A DNA stretch of 64,000 nucleotides from Clostridia bacterium (GTDB lineage: Bacteria > Bacillota > Clostridia > Acetivibrionales > DSM-2933). The DNA is taken from assembly GCA_026418275.1 (NCBI GenBank), contig JAOABQ010000109.1, positions 1 through 64,000 on the forward strand. The letters run 5' to 3'. Both the position numbers and the translations under genes were made by a program. Shown here piece after piece: positions 35,175 through 43,672 of this stretch (its first letter is position 1; each line of letters starts with the position of its first letter). The notes beneath the pieces are model-generated. The model was not told the origin of the DNA. It saw only the letters and a program-made list of their open reading frames with translations, and did not search any database.

Positions 35175-36701
35175 ATGATGCAAATAATGTGGTATACGGT
35201 ACAGCCAGGTGATACTCTTTTTTCCATTTCACAACGGTTCGGCACTTCAGTGGAACAGATTACCAGTGCCAATCAAATAGCTAATCAGTTGATTTACATA
35301 GGACAAAACCTCTTCATTCCCCTTCAGGAAAGGCAGCAAACAGTATATACCGTCAAGCCGGGAGATTCAATATACCTAATCGCCAGAAGATACAATACCA
35401 CCGTTGAAAGTATTGTGGCACTAAACAACCTAACCACTACTTCTCTAACCGTCGGTCAGCAGTTGATCATACCCCAGTATACCGAAGTACAGGTAAAAGT
35501 AGATACGGCCAATATCCGCAGGGGCCCCAATACAAACACGCCCGTTGAAGCCCGGATGGTCCGTGGTGCAAGACTTCCTGTACTAGGCACCCGTGATGGC
35601 TGGTACAAGGTCCGGCTTTTTAACGGAAGAGACGGATGGATTTTGGAAGACCTGGTAGACTTCTACACATATAGCGGAAGACGGCCCATCACAGAGATTT
35701 TCGGATTCTATACACTTGAGGAAGGACCTGCGCTTCCCAGTTCTTTCTCTTCCTTTGTCAATAATACAACCCTTCTTTCTGAACTTGGGTTATTTATGTT
35801 CCGGATTGACAGAAATAATCCGACCCAGATTGAGAAATTCGGAACGTTTTCCGATAGGGATGTGGAAACGCTGGTTGCCATTGCTCACCGGAATAATATA
35901 AAAATCCTTCCGGTGGTTCACAATCTCCTTTACAGACCAGGTGGAGTCACAGCATCAAAGGATGTTGTCAAACAGTTGGTGTCTACACAGCAAAACCGCC
36001 GGGCTTTTGCTCAAAATCTAGTCAGATTGATTGAACGGTATAATTTTGATGGTGTAAACATTGACATTGAAGATGTATATATTGAGGACAGTCCTCGTCT
36101 GTCACTCCTCTACGCTGAAATCGCAAATGCACTTCGTCCAAAAGGGTATTATTTTTCCGCTTCAGTTCCTGCAAGGGTCAGTGATCAACCCTTTAACCCA
36201 TTTTCTGATCCTTTCAATTACAGTGCAATCGGTAGAGCCGTAGACCAATTTGCTGTTATGCTTTACAACGAGCACGGCTGGCCTGGCAGCCCTCCAGGGC
36301 CCCCAGTATCTATCGGCTGGATGGAAAGGGTGCTAAGATACACGATTACCAAAATGCCCAGACAAAAAGTAATTGCTGCTGTATCGGTCTTTGGTTTCGA
36401 CTTTAACATTACCACCGGCAGAAATAGATATGTCACTTATGAAATGGCTACACAGCTAGCCGACAAATATAACAGTACAATTATCTTTGATGAAAGAACA
36501 AAAACACCTATGTTTACCTATACGGATGAGCAGGGAGACCGTCATGAAGTCTGGTATGAAAACAGTCAAAGCATCCGGGCAAAAATTGATCTTGCAGAAG
36601 AGCTTGGAATAAGTGGCCTTGCACTTTGGAGACTTGGTATGGAAGATCCGAATATGTGGACGATGCTCTCGAGAGATGTCGTAGTGAAAAAAATAATATA
36701 G
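35175..36701 (+). CDS. LysM-LysM-SH3-GH18 hydrolase, SleL/YaaH-like
   Basis: 508 aa, no signal peptide. LysM at about 5-50 and 57-100, a bacterial SH3 domain about 105-162 (TANIRRGPN, DGWYKVRL, GWILEDLV), then a GH18 barrel with DGVNIDIED carrying catalytic Glu299. This is the layout of spore cortex-lytic N-acetylglucosaminidases such as YaaH/SleL, which are deposited in the coat and act on cortex fragments during germination; the SH3 insert is an addition to the usual plan. The ribosome binding site AAAAAGGA precedes two successive ATG codons (35175, 35178); either may be used. Confidence 0.92.
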   Translation: MMQIMWYTVQPGDTLFSISQRFGTSVEQITSANQIANQLIYIGQNLFIPLQERQQTVYTVKPGDSIYLIARRYNTTVESIVALNNLTTTSLTVGQQLIIPQYTEVQVKVDTANIRRGPNTNTPVEARMVRGARLPVLGTRDGWYKVRLFNGRDGWILEDLVDFYTYSGRRPITEIFGFYTLEEGPALPSSFSSFVNNTTLLSELGLFMFRIDRNNPTQIEKFGTFSDRDVETLVAIAHRNNIKILPVVHNLLYRPGGVTASKDVVKQLVSTQQNRRAFAQNLVRLIERYNFDGVNIDIEDVYIEDSPRLSLLYAEIANALRPKGYYFSASVPARVSDQPFNPFSDPFNYSAIGRAVDQFAVMLYNEHGWPGSPPGPPVSIGWMERVLRYTITKMPRQKVIAAVSVFGFDFNITTGRNRYVTYEMATQLADKYNSTIIFDERTKTPMFTYTDEQGDRHEVWYENSQSIRAKIDLAEELGISGLALWRLGMEDPNMWTMLSRDVVVKKII

Positions 36702-36717
36702 TTAGATATACGCTGCC

Positions 36718-36754
36718 AAAGCATCCCGATTGTCTTCTCATCGGGGTGCTTTTT
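36718..36754 (+). terminator. terminator of the LysM-GH18 gene
   Basis: A 13-bp stem with one G-U pair (AAAGCATCCCGAT with ATCGGGGTGCTTT) is followed by five U, 17 bases after the stop. Confidence 0.85.
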
Positions 36755-36996
36755 CCTGTTCATACAAACTGGTAAAAAGTGTTATGTTAAAGTTTTATTT
36801 CATTTTTGAACTTTGAAGGATTTTATAAAATTATGAAGAATATATATATGTCTAGGAAATTATTCTGATCCATTTTTGACTTAACAATACCCACTCTTAA
36901 ACAATATTATTCTATAATTTCCAAACAGCAGCAATTCATTTTGTCAACAAAAGGCTTTGTACTTTTGCTCTATAAAACCTTCAAGGGGGATTTTTA

Positions 36997-37659
36997 ATGA
37001 GTATTGAATCTGTTATGGCTATTCTGAAGGAAGGTGCAACTATAGGTACAAGAATCATCCCGGACGGTATATGGCATCAAAATATTGTTTATAAGATTGA
37101 AAACCACACAGTTTATACTTCTCTCCTGGAAAGCTACCTTGAAAACATCATCATGGTTGGCTCACCCATTATTATCAAACTGCCTTTGGAGTACTTCGAA
37201 TACCTCTACGAGGGTACTGTTACCGAAATTCAGCCTAATTATCCGGGCTACGTTGCAATAACCATAAAAAAAGCTGAGGAACTGGTCAATACCAGGGCTT
37301 TCCCAAGATATGACGTATGTCTTGGTACGGATATTAAATCGCCACTCAATGATAACATAATTTTTTCGGTTGTCTCTAATATCAGCCTTTCAGGTATGGC
37401 CTTTGTTTCAAAGGAAACTTACGATTATGGTGATGTGCTGGAAATTGCAGTTTACCTTCCAAACCGAAGTATAGCCTATGCTAAGGGAAAAATTATCCGG
37501 AGAAATCTTCAAGACACATTCAACTCCTACAGCATGCAATTTGTCTATATGGACGATAAAAACAGCAATCTGATTTCAAAGTATATGTCTACCCTTGAAA
37601 AAAAGAGGCTGGATATGCAGCAAAAGTATTTTGACAGTATTCAAAAGTATTTTTTATAA
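36997..37659 (+). CDS. YcgR-type PilZ c-di-GMP receptor
   Basis: 220 aa. A YcgR-like N-terminal beta domain (about 10-100) is followed by PilZ (about 102-205) with RAFPR (RxxxR) and NISLSG (D/NxSxxG), the c-di-GMP contacts. It probably transmits c-di-GMP levels to motility or surface functions. AAGGGGG lies 7 bases ahead of the ATG. It stands alone with a strong terminator after it. The GGDEF-EAL protein at 9582 could feed it. Confidence 0.92.
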   Translation: MSIESVMAILKEGATIGTRIIPDGIWHQNIVYKIENHTVYTSLLESYLENIIMVGSPIIIKLPLEYFEYLYEGTVTEIQPNYPGYVAITIKKAEELVNTRAFPRYDVCLGTDIKSPLNDNIIFSVVSNISLSGMAFVSKETYDYGDVLEIAVYLPNRSIAYAKGKIIRRNLQDTFNSYSMQFVYMDDKNSNLISKYMSTLEKKRLDMQQKYFDSIQKYFL

Positions 37660-37687
37660 TTGCCAACTTCCATATTGAAATTTTCCG

Positions 37688-37724
37688 ATGCTGTGTCTCC
37701 AATGTGCGAGACACAGCATTTTTT
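37688..37724 (+). terminator. terminator of the PilZ gene
   Basis: An 11-bp perfect stem (37688-37698 with 37709-37719) is followed by a U-run. Confidence 0.88.
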
Positions 37725-37846
37725 ATACCTAATTTTTTGGAAGTCAATTTATACTTCCATTGTTTTAAAATTTTATGTTAAATAAATAAAAAGTGATGAC
37801 ATTTGTCACTATCCAAATAAATGCATTTTTTATAAAATTAATTACG

Positions 37847-37885
37847 GTTACCAATTAGCAGTGATTTACTGCGTAAATTGGTAAT
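37847..37885 (+). promoter_or_regulatory. nested hairpin in the subtilase 5' region
   Basis: GTTACCAATT and AATTGGTAAT form the outer arms; GCAGT and ACTGC form an inner stem around GATTT. It ends 40 bases before the start codon. It may be an operator or an mRNA-stabilising 5' stem. Confidence 0.5.
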
Positions 37886-37925
37886 CATTTATTGATTTTA
37901 ATCCATTTTTAAGGAGGGAATTAAA

Positions 37926-40900
37926 ATGTTTAAGAAAAAGGTTACGTCGTTGATTCTTGCCGCTGCAATGACAGTGCTATCCTTTGGGATGTGTGGTACG
38001 GCATATTCTGAAAAAGGCAGTTTAAGTCCCGGTTACAAGGTTTTATTAAAGGGAGGTACCCTAACAAATGAAACCCGGTACACCCCTTCAAAGGGTTTTT
38101 TCAGCGCCCGGTATAAAGCTGGAGAAAATGGAGCATTTATCGTAGTATTTAAAGACTGTATCACCGATGCAATGAAAGTGGGCGTAGAAAACGAAGGTGC
38201 CACACTGAATGACTTTTTACCCGATCAAGCATTTTTAGCTCAAATGACACCTGAAACCGCTGAGAAAATTAAGAATCTTCCCTATGTAGCGGATGTACTG
38301 GTGTACCAACCGGAGTATAAGGTGGATCCTGAGCTTAAAAACAGAGCGGATGATACTCTAAAAAATGATGAGATTGATGTAGTTTTGAACTTCTTCAATA
38401 CTTCAGAGGGTATAGAAAATCAATCTAAGAAAATCGATGCAAAATTAATCTCAAAATACCAAAAGAAAGCCGTCCTAAAGATAAAAAAGGATAAGGTGAA
38501 AGATCTTTCGGAAATTCCTGAAGTTAAATATATCAGTATCAACCCGAAATTTAAGGTTACCAACAGCGTGGCAAGGGGTATGGTCTTAGGCTCCGAAGAT
38601 CCTTGGGCATTGGGCATTGATGGTGCCGGAGAGGTTGTAGGGGTTGCCGATACAGGTCTTGATACAGGAGTCAATGACAGCACCATGCACCAGGATTTCC
38701 AGGGAAGAATCAATTCCATTTTTAACTGGTGTACAGATACCGCTAGAGATTACTCGGGACATGGAACCCACGTAGCCGGATCGGTATTGGGAAACGGTGC
38801 CCGGTCCAACGGAAAAATCAAGGGTACGGCTCCAGGTGCAAGACTTGTTTTTCAAGCCCTCGGGATGGATTATGATCCGGATGGTATGTATCCGCCCGAC
38901 GATCTAAACCTACTATTCCAAGAGGCATATAATGCCAATGCAAGGATTCATACAAACTCTTGGGGAGCATTTGTAGGTGGGGAATATACGGACAAGTCAC
39001 AGGATGTGGATGAATTCGTTTGGAACCATAAGGACATGACCATCCTGTTTTCTGCAGGAAATGAAGGAATATATGGAGACAATACTATCGGTGCACCCGG
39101 TACTGCAAAGAACTGTATAACCGTAGGCGCTGCTGAAAGCTTTAGACCCAAGGATGATGTACCTAGCATCTCAATTTCGGATAACTTATATGAAATCGCT
39201 AATTTTTCAAGCCGAGGCTGGTGTGCTGACGGAAGAATCAAACCTGATATCGTATCACCCGGAACCTGGATCGCCTCAGCAAAATCTTCATACGCCAATA
39301 CAATCCCCTATCCTTATTACGCAAACCCATACTACCAGTACAAGAGCGGAACATCCATGGCCACTCCATTAACCGCAGGGGCTGTTGCAGCAGCCAGACA
39401 GTATATTAAAGGCATGTACAATGTAAGCAACCCCAGTGCTGCTTTAATGAAAGCATTTCTTATAAACGGCGCCACCGATACGGGAATGGGACAACCAAGC
39501 AAGCTTCAGGGATGGGGAAAGACAAACCTGTATAATTCCATTATGGGACATAAAACAAGCAGCAGATTTTTCATTGATCAAACAGCCAATCTCTCCACAG
39601 GTGATGTTAACAGGTATACAACAACCGTCACATCCACCAGTCAACCGCTGAAGATTACCCTTGCCTGGTCCGATTACCCGGGTTCAATACCTTCAAGCAA
39701 GGCTCTGGTAAATGATCTGGATCTTAAGGTAACGACTCCAAGCGGTCAGGTACTTTACGGAAACAATCTGGGAGGGTACTTGAATTCAAGCTATGATAGA
39801 GTAAATAACGTTGAAAACGTTTTCATCCAGACACCTCAAACAGGTGTTTATACCATTGAGGTAAACGGATATCAAATACCTCAAGGTCCACAAAATTATG
39901 CATTGGTTTCATCCCACGGCTTTGTTCCTACGGTAACCAATATCATGGCTACTACTACAACAAACTCCATCAGTCTGTCCTGGGACCCGGTTCCCGGTGC
40001 AACCTCCTATGATGTTCTAATTGATGGGAGCACAACTGTCAACACCTCAACAACTTCCTATTCACACACAGGGCTTTCAAGCGGCTCCAAGCACAGTTAC
40101 AAAGTATTCCCCAATACGGCTTCACTGACAGGCGCCTGGAGCTATATCGCCGATTTTTCTACGGATATTGCAGTCCCAACTAATTTTAGAGCATCAAAGA
40201 TAAGCGGTACGTCTGTTACCTTGACTTGGGACCCTTGTGCCGGTGCCGGATGGTATCGTGTTGAGATGGATAACAACAGTAAATATACCTATCGATCCAC
40301 CACCAACTCAATTGTTATTAATAATTTACTTATTAACAGCACTCACAGCTTTAAGGTATGTGCCTATGCAGAGGGCAGCAAAAGTGCCTGGACAAACTCT
40401 CTTGACGTTACAACATTAAGTTCCGGCTTGAGCACCATACCTGATATGCCGACACAAAGAAGCAGACTGGGAATGGCTGAGTCGGGCGGTAAAATTTATG
40501 CAGTGGGCGGGTATAACGGTACTAGTGATTTAAATACCGTGGCGTGTTATGATCCTGCCCAGGAGACTTGGACTTCAAAATCAGGATTGGTTTATCCGAG
40601 AAGCTATCTGGGAGTAGTGTCCAATGGAAGCAATATTTATGCAGTGGGCGGTCTTAACGGTACGACCCCCTCCAAAAAGCTTGAGGTATATAACACAGTT
40701 ACCAATACATGGTCCACTTTGGCTGATGCGCCTACCGCAAGGTATATGGCAGGCACTGCGGTTGTAGGAAACAAGATTTATGTGATGGGCGGAATAGGTG
40801 GTGTAAACGGTACTACGGAAGTTGCAACCGTTGAAGTCTATAATATATCAACAAACACATGGCAAACGCTTCCCAATATGTCTACTGCAAAAAGCGGTTT

Positions 40901-42191
40901 TGCCCTCGCTGTGAATGGAAACTGGATCTATGCCTTTGGAGGTAAAAGAGGAACTACTGAAATCAATACGGTTCAGGCATTTGACACTACCAGCAACTAC
41001 TGGATGTTAATGCCATCCATGCCCACAGCAAGAAGCGGCCTGGGAGCAGTTAAAATCAATAATAGGATTTATGCTATCGGCGGCGCAAACTCCGATAAAA
41101 TTGAAGAATACAATGTAGATACAGGTGAATGGGCTTTAAGATCTACACTTCCTACTAATAGAGGCTTTCTGGGAGCAGTTGCATATAACGGGAATGCCTA
41201 CATGATCGGAGGGTATAACGGAACCAGCCATCTGAAGTCTGGCTTCACCTATGCCCCTGCAGCCGAGTATTGGGAAGCGAAAGCCCCACTTTCCATCGGC
41301 AGAACATATCATGCTGCAGCACAATTAAACGGCAAAATTTATATATCGGGCGGGGAAAAATCTGAATTTAGCAGCGAAGTTAACAAATATTTGCCTGTTA
41401 CATCACAAGACCTGCTTGAGTATGACCCTGCCACAAATACATGGACAAGCAAGACGCCAATGACTACTGCCAGATTCCGCCACTGTATGGTCGCTTTGAA
41501 CGGAAAGCTTTATGCTATTGGAGGCTCCGCTGCTAACGGCGAATCTATCGCATCGGTAGAAGAGTATAATCCCGGCACGAATCAATGGACACCTATAGCT
41601 TCTATGAATGATTCAAGAAGTTATTTTTCGGCTGCAGTTGTCAATAATAAAATTTATGTTATGGGTGGTCTCAATGCTGACTCATTTGAATTGGGTACCG
41701 TTGAAGAATATGACCCTGGAACCGGCATTTGGACAAATAAATCCGATATGCTTAATCCAAGGACTGTATTCGGAACTGCTGTGGTAAACGGAAAAATTTA
41801 TACCATTGGCGGAAGAAGCGTAAGCGCAGCCACTGATGATGACATTGAGGAATTTAATCCGGTGACAAATACCTGGACATTCAAGCGTAATTATGATCAA
41901 GTTATCTCTGGAGCCGGTATTGCCGCACTAAACAACAAGATTTATATTATGGGCGGTGTAATTCCTGGAGGCGATAGAATAACTACAATAAAGGAATATG
42001 ACCCTGCTGCCGGAACAATTACCCTTAAGGGAAACTTTTTGGATGAAAGGGCCTATGCTGGGGTCGCTGTCTTAGGTGACAAAATATACGTTATTGGTGG
42101 TGATATCCTTTCCGACTTCTGGAAAGGTCAAGTAAGTATTGATTGGTCACTTAAGGATAATTTCGTCTACACCAAGCCGACTATAAATTAG
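37926..42191 (+). CDS. secreted subtilase with Fn3 and double Kelch propeller
   Basis: 1421 aa. Signal peptide to about residue 29; propeptide-like region to about 215; S8 peptidase with Asp242 (ADTGLD), His279 (SGHGTHVAG) and Ser477 (SGTSMATP); a P-like beta domain about 545-662; two Fn3 domains about 665-835; then twelve Kelch units of the form IYxxGG...YxPxTxxW from about 838 to 1410, enough for two six-bladed propellers. It is exported and probably cleaves protein while the propellers bind a partner or polysaccharide. TAAGGAGG lies ahead of the ATG. No sortase, SLH or dockerin anchor is present. Confidence 0.94.
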   Translation: MFKKKVTSLILAAAMTVLSFGMCGTAYSEKGSLSPGYKVLLKGGTLTNETRYTPSKGFFSARYKAGENGAFIVVFKDCITDAMKVGVENEGATLNDFLPDQAFLAQMTPETAEKIKNLPYVADVLVYQPEYKVDPELKNRADDTLKNDEIDVVLNFFNTSEGIENQSKKIDAKLISKYQKKAVLKIKKDKVKDLSEIPEVKYISINPKFKVTNSVARGMVLGSEDPWALGIDGAGEVVGVADTGLDTGVNDSTMHQDFQGRINSIFNWCTDTARDYSGHGTHVAGSVLGNGARSNGKIKGTAPGARLVFQALGMDYDPDGMYPPDDLNLLFQEAYNANARIHTNSWGAFVGGEYTDKSQDVDEFVWNHKDMTILFSAGNEGIYGDNTIGAPGTAKNCITVGAAESFRPKDDVPSISISDNLYEIANFSSRGWCADGRIKPDIVSPGTWIASAKSSYANTIPYPYYANPYYQYKSGTSMATPLTAGAVAAARQYIKGMYNVSNPSAALMKAFLINGATDTGMGQPSKLQGWGKTNLYNSIMGHKTSSRFFIDQTANLSTGDVNRYTTTVTSTSQPLKITLAWSDYPGSIPSSKALVNDLDLKVTTPSGQVLYGNNLGGYLNSSYDRVNNVENVFIQTPQTGVYTIEVNGYQIPQGPQNYALVSSHGFVPTVTNIMATTTTNSISLSWDPVPGATSYDVLIDGSTTVNTSTTSYSHTGLSSGSKHSYKVFPNTASLTGAWSYIADFSTDIAVPTNFRASKISGTSVTLTWDPCAGAGWYRVEMDNNSKYTYRSTTNSIVINNLLINSTHSFKVCAYAEGSKSAWTNSLDVTTLSSGLSTIPDMPTQRSRLGMAESGGKIYAVGGYNGTSDLNTVACYDPAQETWTSKSGLVYPRSYLGVVSNGSNIYAVGGLNGTTPSKKLEVYNTVTNTWSTLADAPTARYMAGTAVVGNKIYVMGGIGGVNGTTEVATVEVYNISTNTWQTLPNMSTAKSGFALAVNGNWIYAFGGKRGTTEINTVQAFDTTSNYWMLMPSMPTARSGLGAVKINNRIYAIGGANSDKIEEYNVDTGEWALRSTLPTNRGFLGAVAYNGNAYMIGGYNGTSHLKSGFTYAPAAEYWEAKAPLSIGRTYHAAAQLNGKIYISGGEKSEFSSEVNKYLPVTSQDLLEYDPATNTWTSKTPMTTARFRHCMVALNGKLYAIGGSAANGESIASVEEYNPGTNQWTPIASMNDSRSYFSAAVVNNKIYVMGGLNADSFELGTVEEYDPGTGIWTNKSDMLNPRTVFGTAVVNGKIYTIGGRSVSAATDDDIEEFNPVTNTWTFKRNYDQVISGAGIAALNNKIYIMGGVIPGGDRITTIKEYDPAAGTITLKGNFLDERAYAGVAVLGDKIYVIGGDILSDFWKGQVSIDWSLKDNFVYTKPTIN

Positions 42192-42241
42192 CACATTATA
42201 CTGACTGTAATTAATTAGCTTTAGAACGCTGCTGAGAATTC

Positions 42242-42282
42242 AAAATGGTAGTGCACACAACATTCGTGCACTACCATTTTTT
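42242..42282 (+). terminator. terminator of the subtilase gene
   Basis: A 15-bp perfect stem (42242-42256 with 42266-42280) ends in a U-run 50 bases after the stop. Confidence 0.9.
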
Positions 42283-42334
42283 CTAAAGTATATATAGAAA
42301 CTTTGTAATTTCCTAAATTCCTAAATACATACAT

Positions 42335-42375
42335 ACAAAAAGAAGAGCATAGATCGCATTTTCTATGCCCTTTTT
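42335..42375. terminator. terminator of the substrate-binding protein gene
   Basis: A 9-bp stem with one weak pair (42345-42353 with 42362-42370) has a U-rich flank on both strands. It lies about 50 bases after the minus-strand stop at 42420. Confidence 0.65.
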
Positions 42376-42419
42376 AGTATTTAAATTTATTACACAAATT
42401 AGCAGCCTTAAAATTTTGA

Positions 42420-43532
42420 CTACTGTAAGAATTTTATTTCACCGTTAACGTTTTGTGCAGGGAAGATTTTGGAAGAAAGGTCATGGTCGCCGCTGTTGTG
42501 GTTTATATCCCCAAAAATACCGGTGTAGTTAAATCCGCCTTCCAAGGTTTCCCGAATGCTATCTCTTGTAACTTCTTTTTCTGCCATTAACGTTGCGAGA
42601 AGATCAACAAATTCGTAACCTTTTGCAACATAATGCGTAAATGTCTTATTATAAGTGGATTCATATTTTTCTATAAACTCTCTTCCCTCTTTAAAGTCCT
42701 TGTTATAAATTAAAGATGCAGGGAAGAACATTCCATTTGCCTCTGGCATGGACCGAATAGCCGGGAGTGCAGCAGGTTCATCCGCAAGGATTATGCCGCT
42801 ATAATTTATTTTCCTCAAATGTGTAATTGCAGCACGGATTTGCGGGTCAATTCCTGCAATATAGATCGCTTTTTTATCCTTAAGCTTGTCTAAAGCCTGT
42901 GTAATATCACTGGCATCAGGTTTAAAGGGCACACTTGTAATTGAAATTGCCATATCCTTCGTTTCTATGCCCATTTGTTCATTAGCTCCTTTTCCGAAAG
43001 CATCATCGGAATAAGCTACGCCCACAGAGTCAGCTTTATTATCCTTAATCATTTTAAGAAGTGTACCGATTTCCTTTTGTACCGGCGCATACGTCCTAAA
43101 CGCCCATTTACGGTCTGCAAGAATTGCTTTATTGGGACCTGCAGTTACAATTGCTACAAATGGCGCATTGCTTCCGTTTGCAAGTTCGGAGACAAGCGCG
43201 CTAAATCCAGTCAGAATAGAAACATAAACATCAGGTTTGATTGAGGATTCAAGCTTGTTAAATACTTCTTTGGTTGTATCGTTGTTTGCCTTATTATCCT
43301 CTACAATCAGTTCCAACTTTCTTCCATTGATACCGCCTTGGCCATTGATTTTCTCAATCGCCATTTCCATACCGGTTCTAACCTCTCCAGCCAATACAGA
43401 GCTGTTTCCTGTAACCGGAAGAATACCCGCAATCTTTATGTTTTCCTTATTTCCCCCTGAGCAGCCTACGGATGAAAATACAATTGCCCCAACTGTGATA
43501 AAAGCTAAACACTTTGCTATGATTTTTTTCAT
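42420..43532 (-). CDS. lipoprotein substrate-binding protein, LivJ-like
   Basis: 370 aa from the ATG at 43532 (GGAGG 8 bases ahead). The signal peptide ends in SSVGC, a slightly atypical lipobox, so the protein is probably membrane-anchored on the outside. The mature part is a type I periplasmic-binding fold of the branched-chain amino acid (Peripla_BP_6) class: GILPVTGNSSVLAGEVRTGMEMAIEKIN, VGVAYSDDAFGKG. No ABC permease or ATPase gene is adjacent, but an MCP follows upstream on the same strand, so a role as chemoreceptor ligand-binding partner is conceivable. Confidence 0.88.
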   Translation of the reverse strand: MKKIIAKCLAFITVGAIVFSSVGCSGGNKENIKIAGILPVTGNSSVLAGEVRTGMEMAIEKINGQGGINGRKLELIVEDNKANNDTTKEVFNKLESSIKPDVYVSILTGFSALVSELANGSNAPFVAIVTAGPNKAILADRKWAFRTYAPVQKEIGTLLKMIKDNKADSVGVAYSDDAFGKGANEQMGIETKDMAISITSVPFKPDASDITQALDKLKDKKAIYIAGIDPQIRAAITHLRKINYSGIILADEPAALPAIRSMPEANGMFFPASLIYNKDFKEGREFIEKYESTYNKTFTHYVAKGYEFVDLLATLMAEKEVTRDSIRETLEGGFNYTGIFGDINHNSGDHDLSSKIFPAQNVNGEIKFLQ

Positions 43533-43672
43533 TTTCCCAGCCTCCAACGTTTTTAGTATTTTACTGCGGTTTATTCCTTAATCCCCCTACATGCGAGGGA
43601 AATCAAAAATTACTTGTTGTAAAAACTTTATTAATACCACCAATCCCTTGGATGTGCAGGTTCCTTTTTTAA

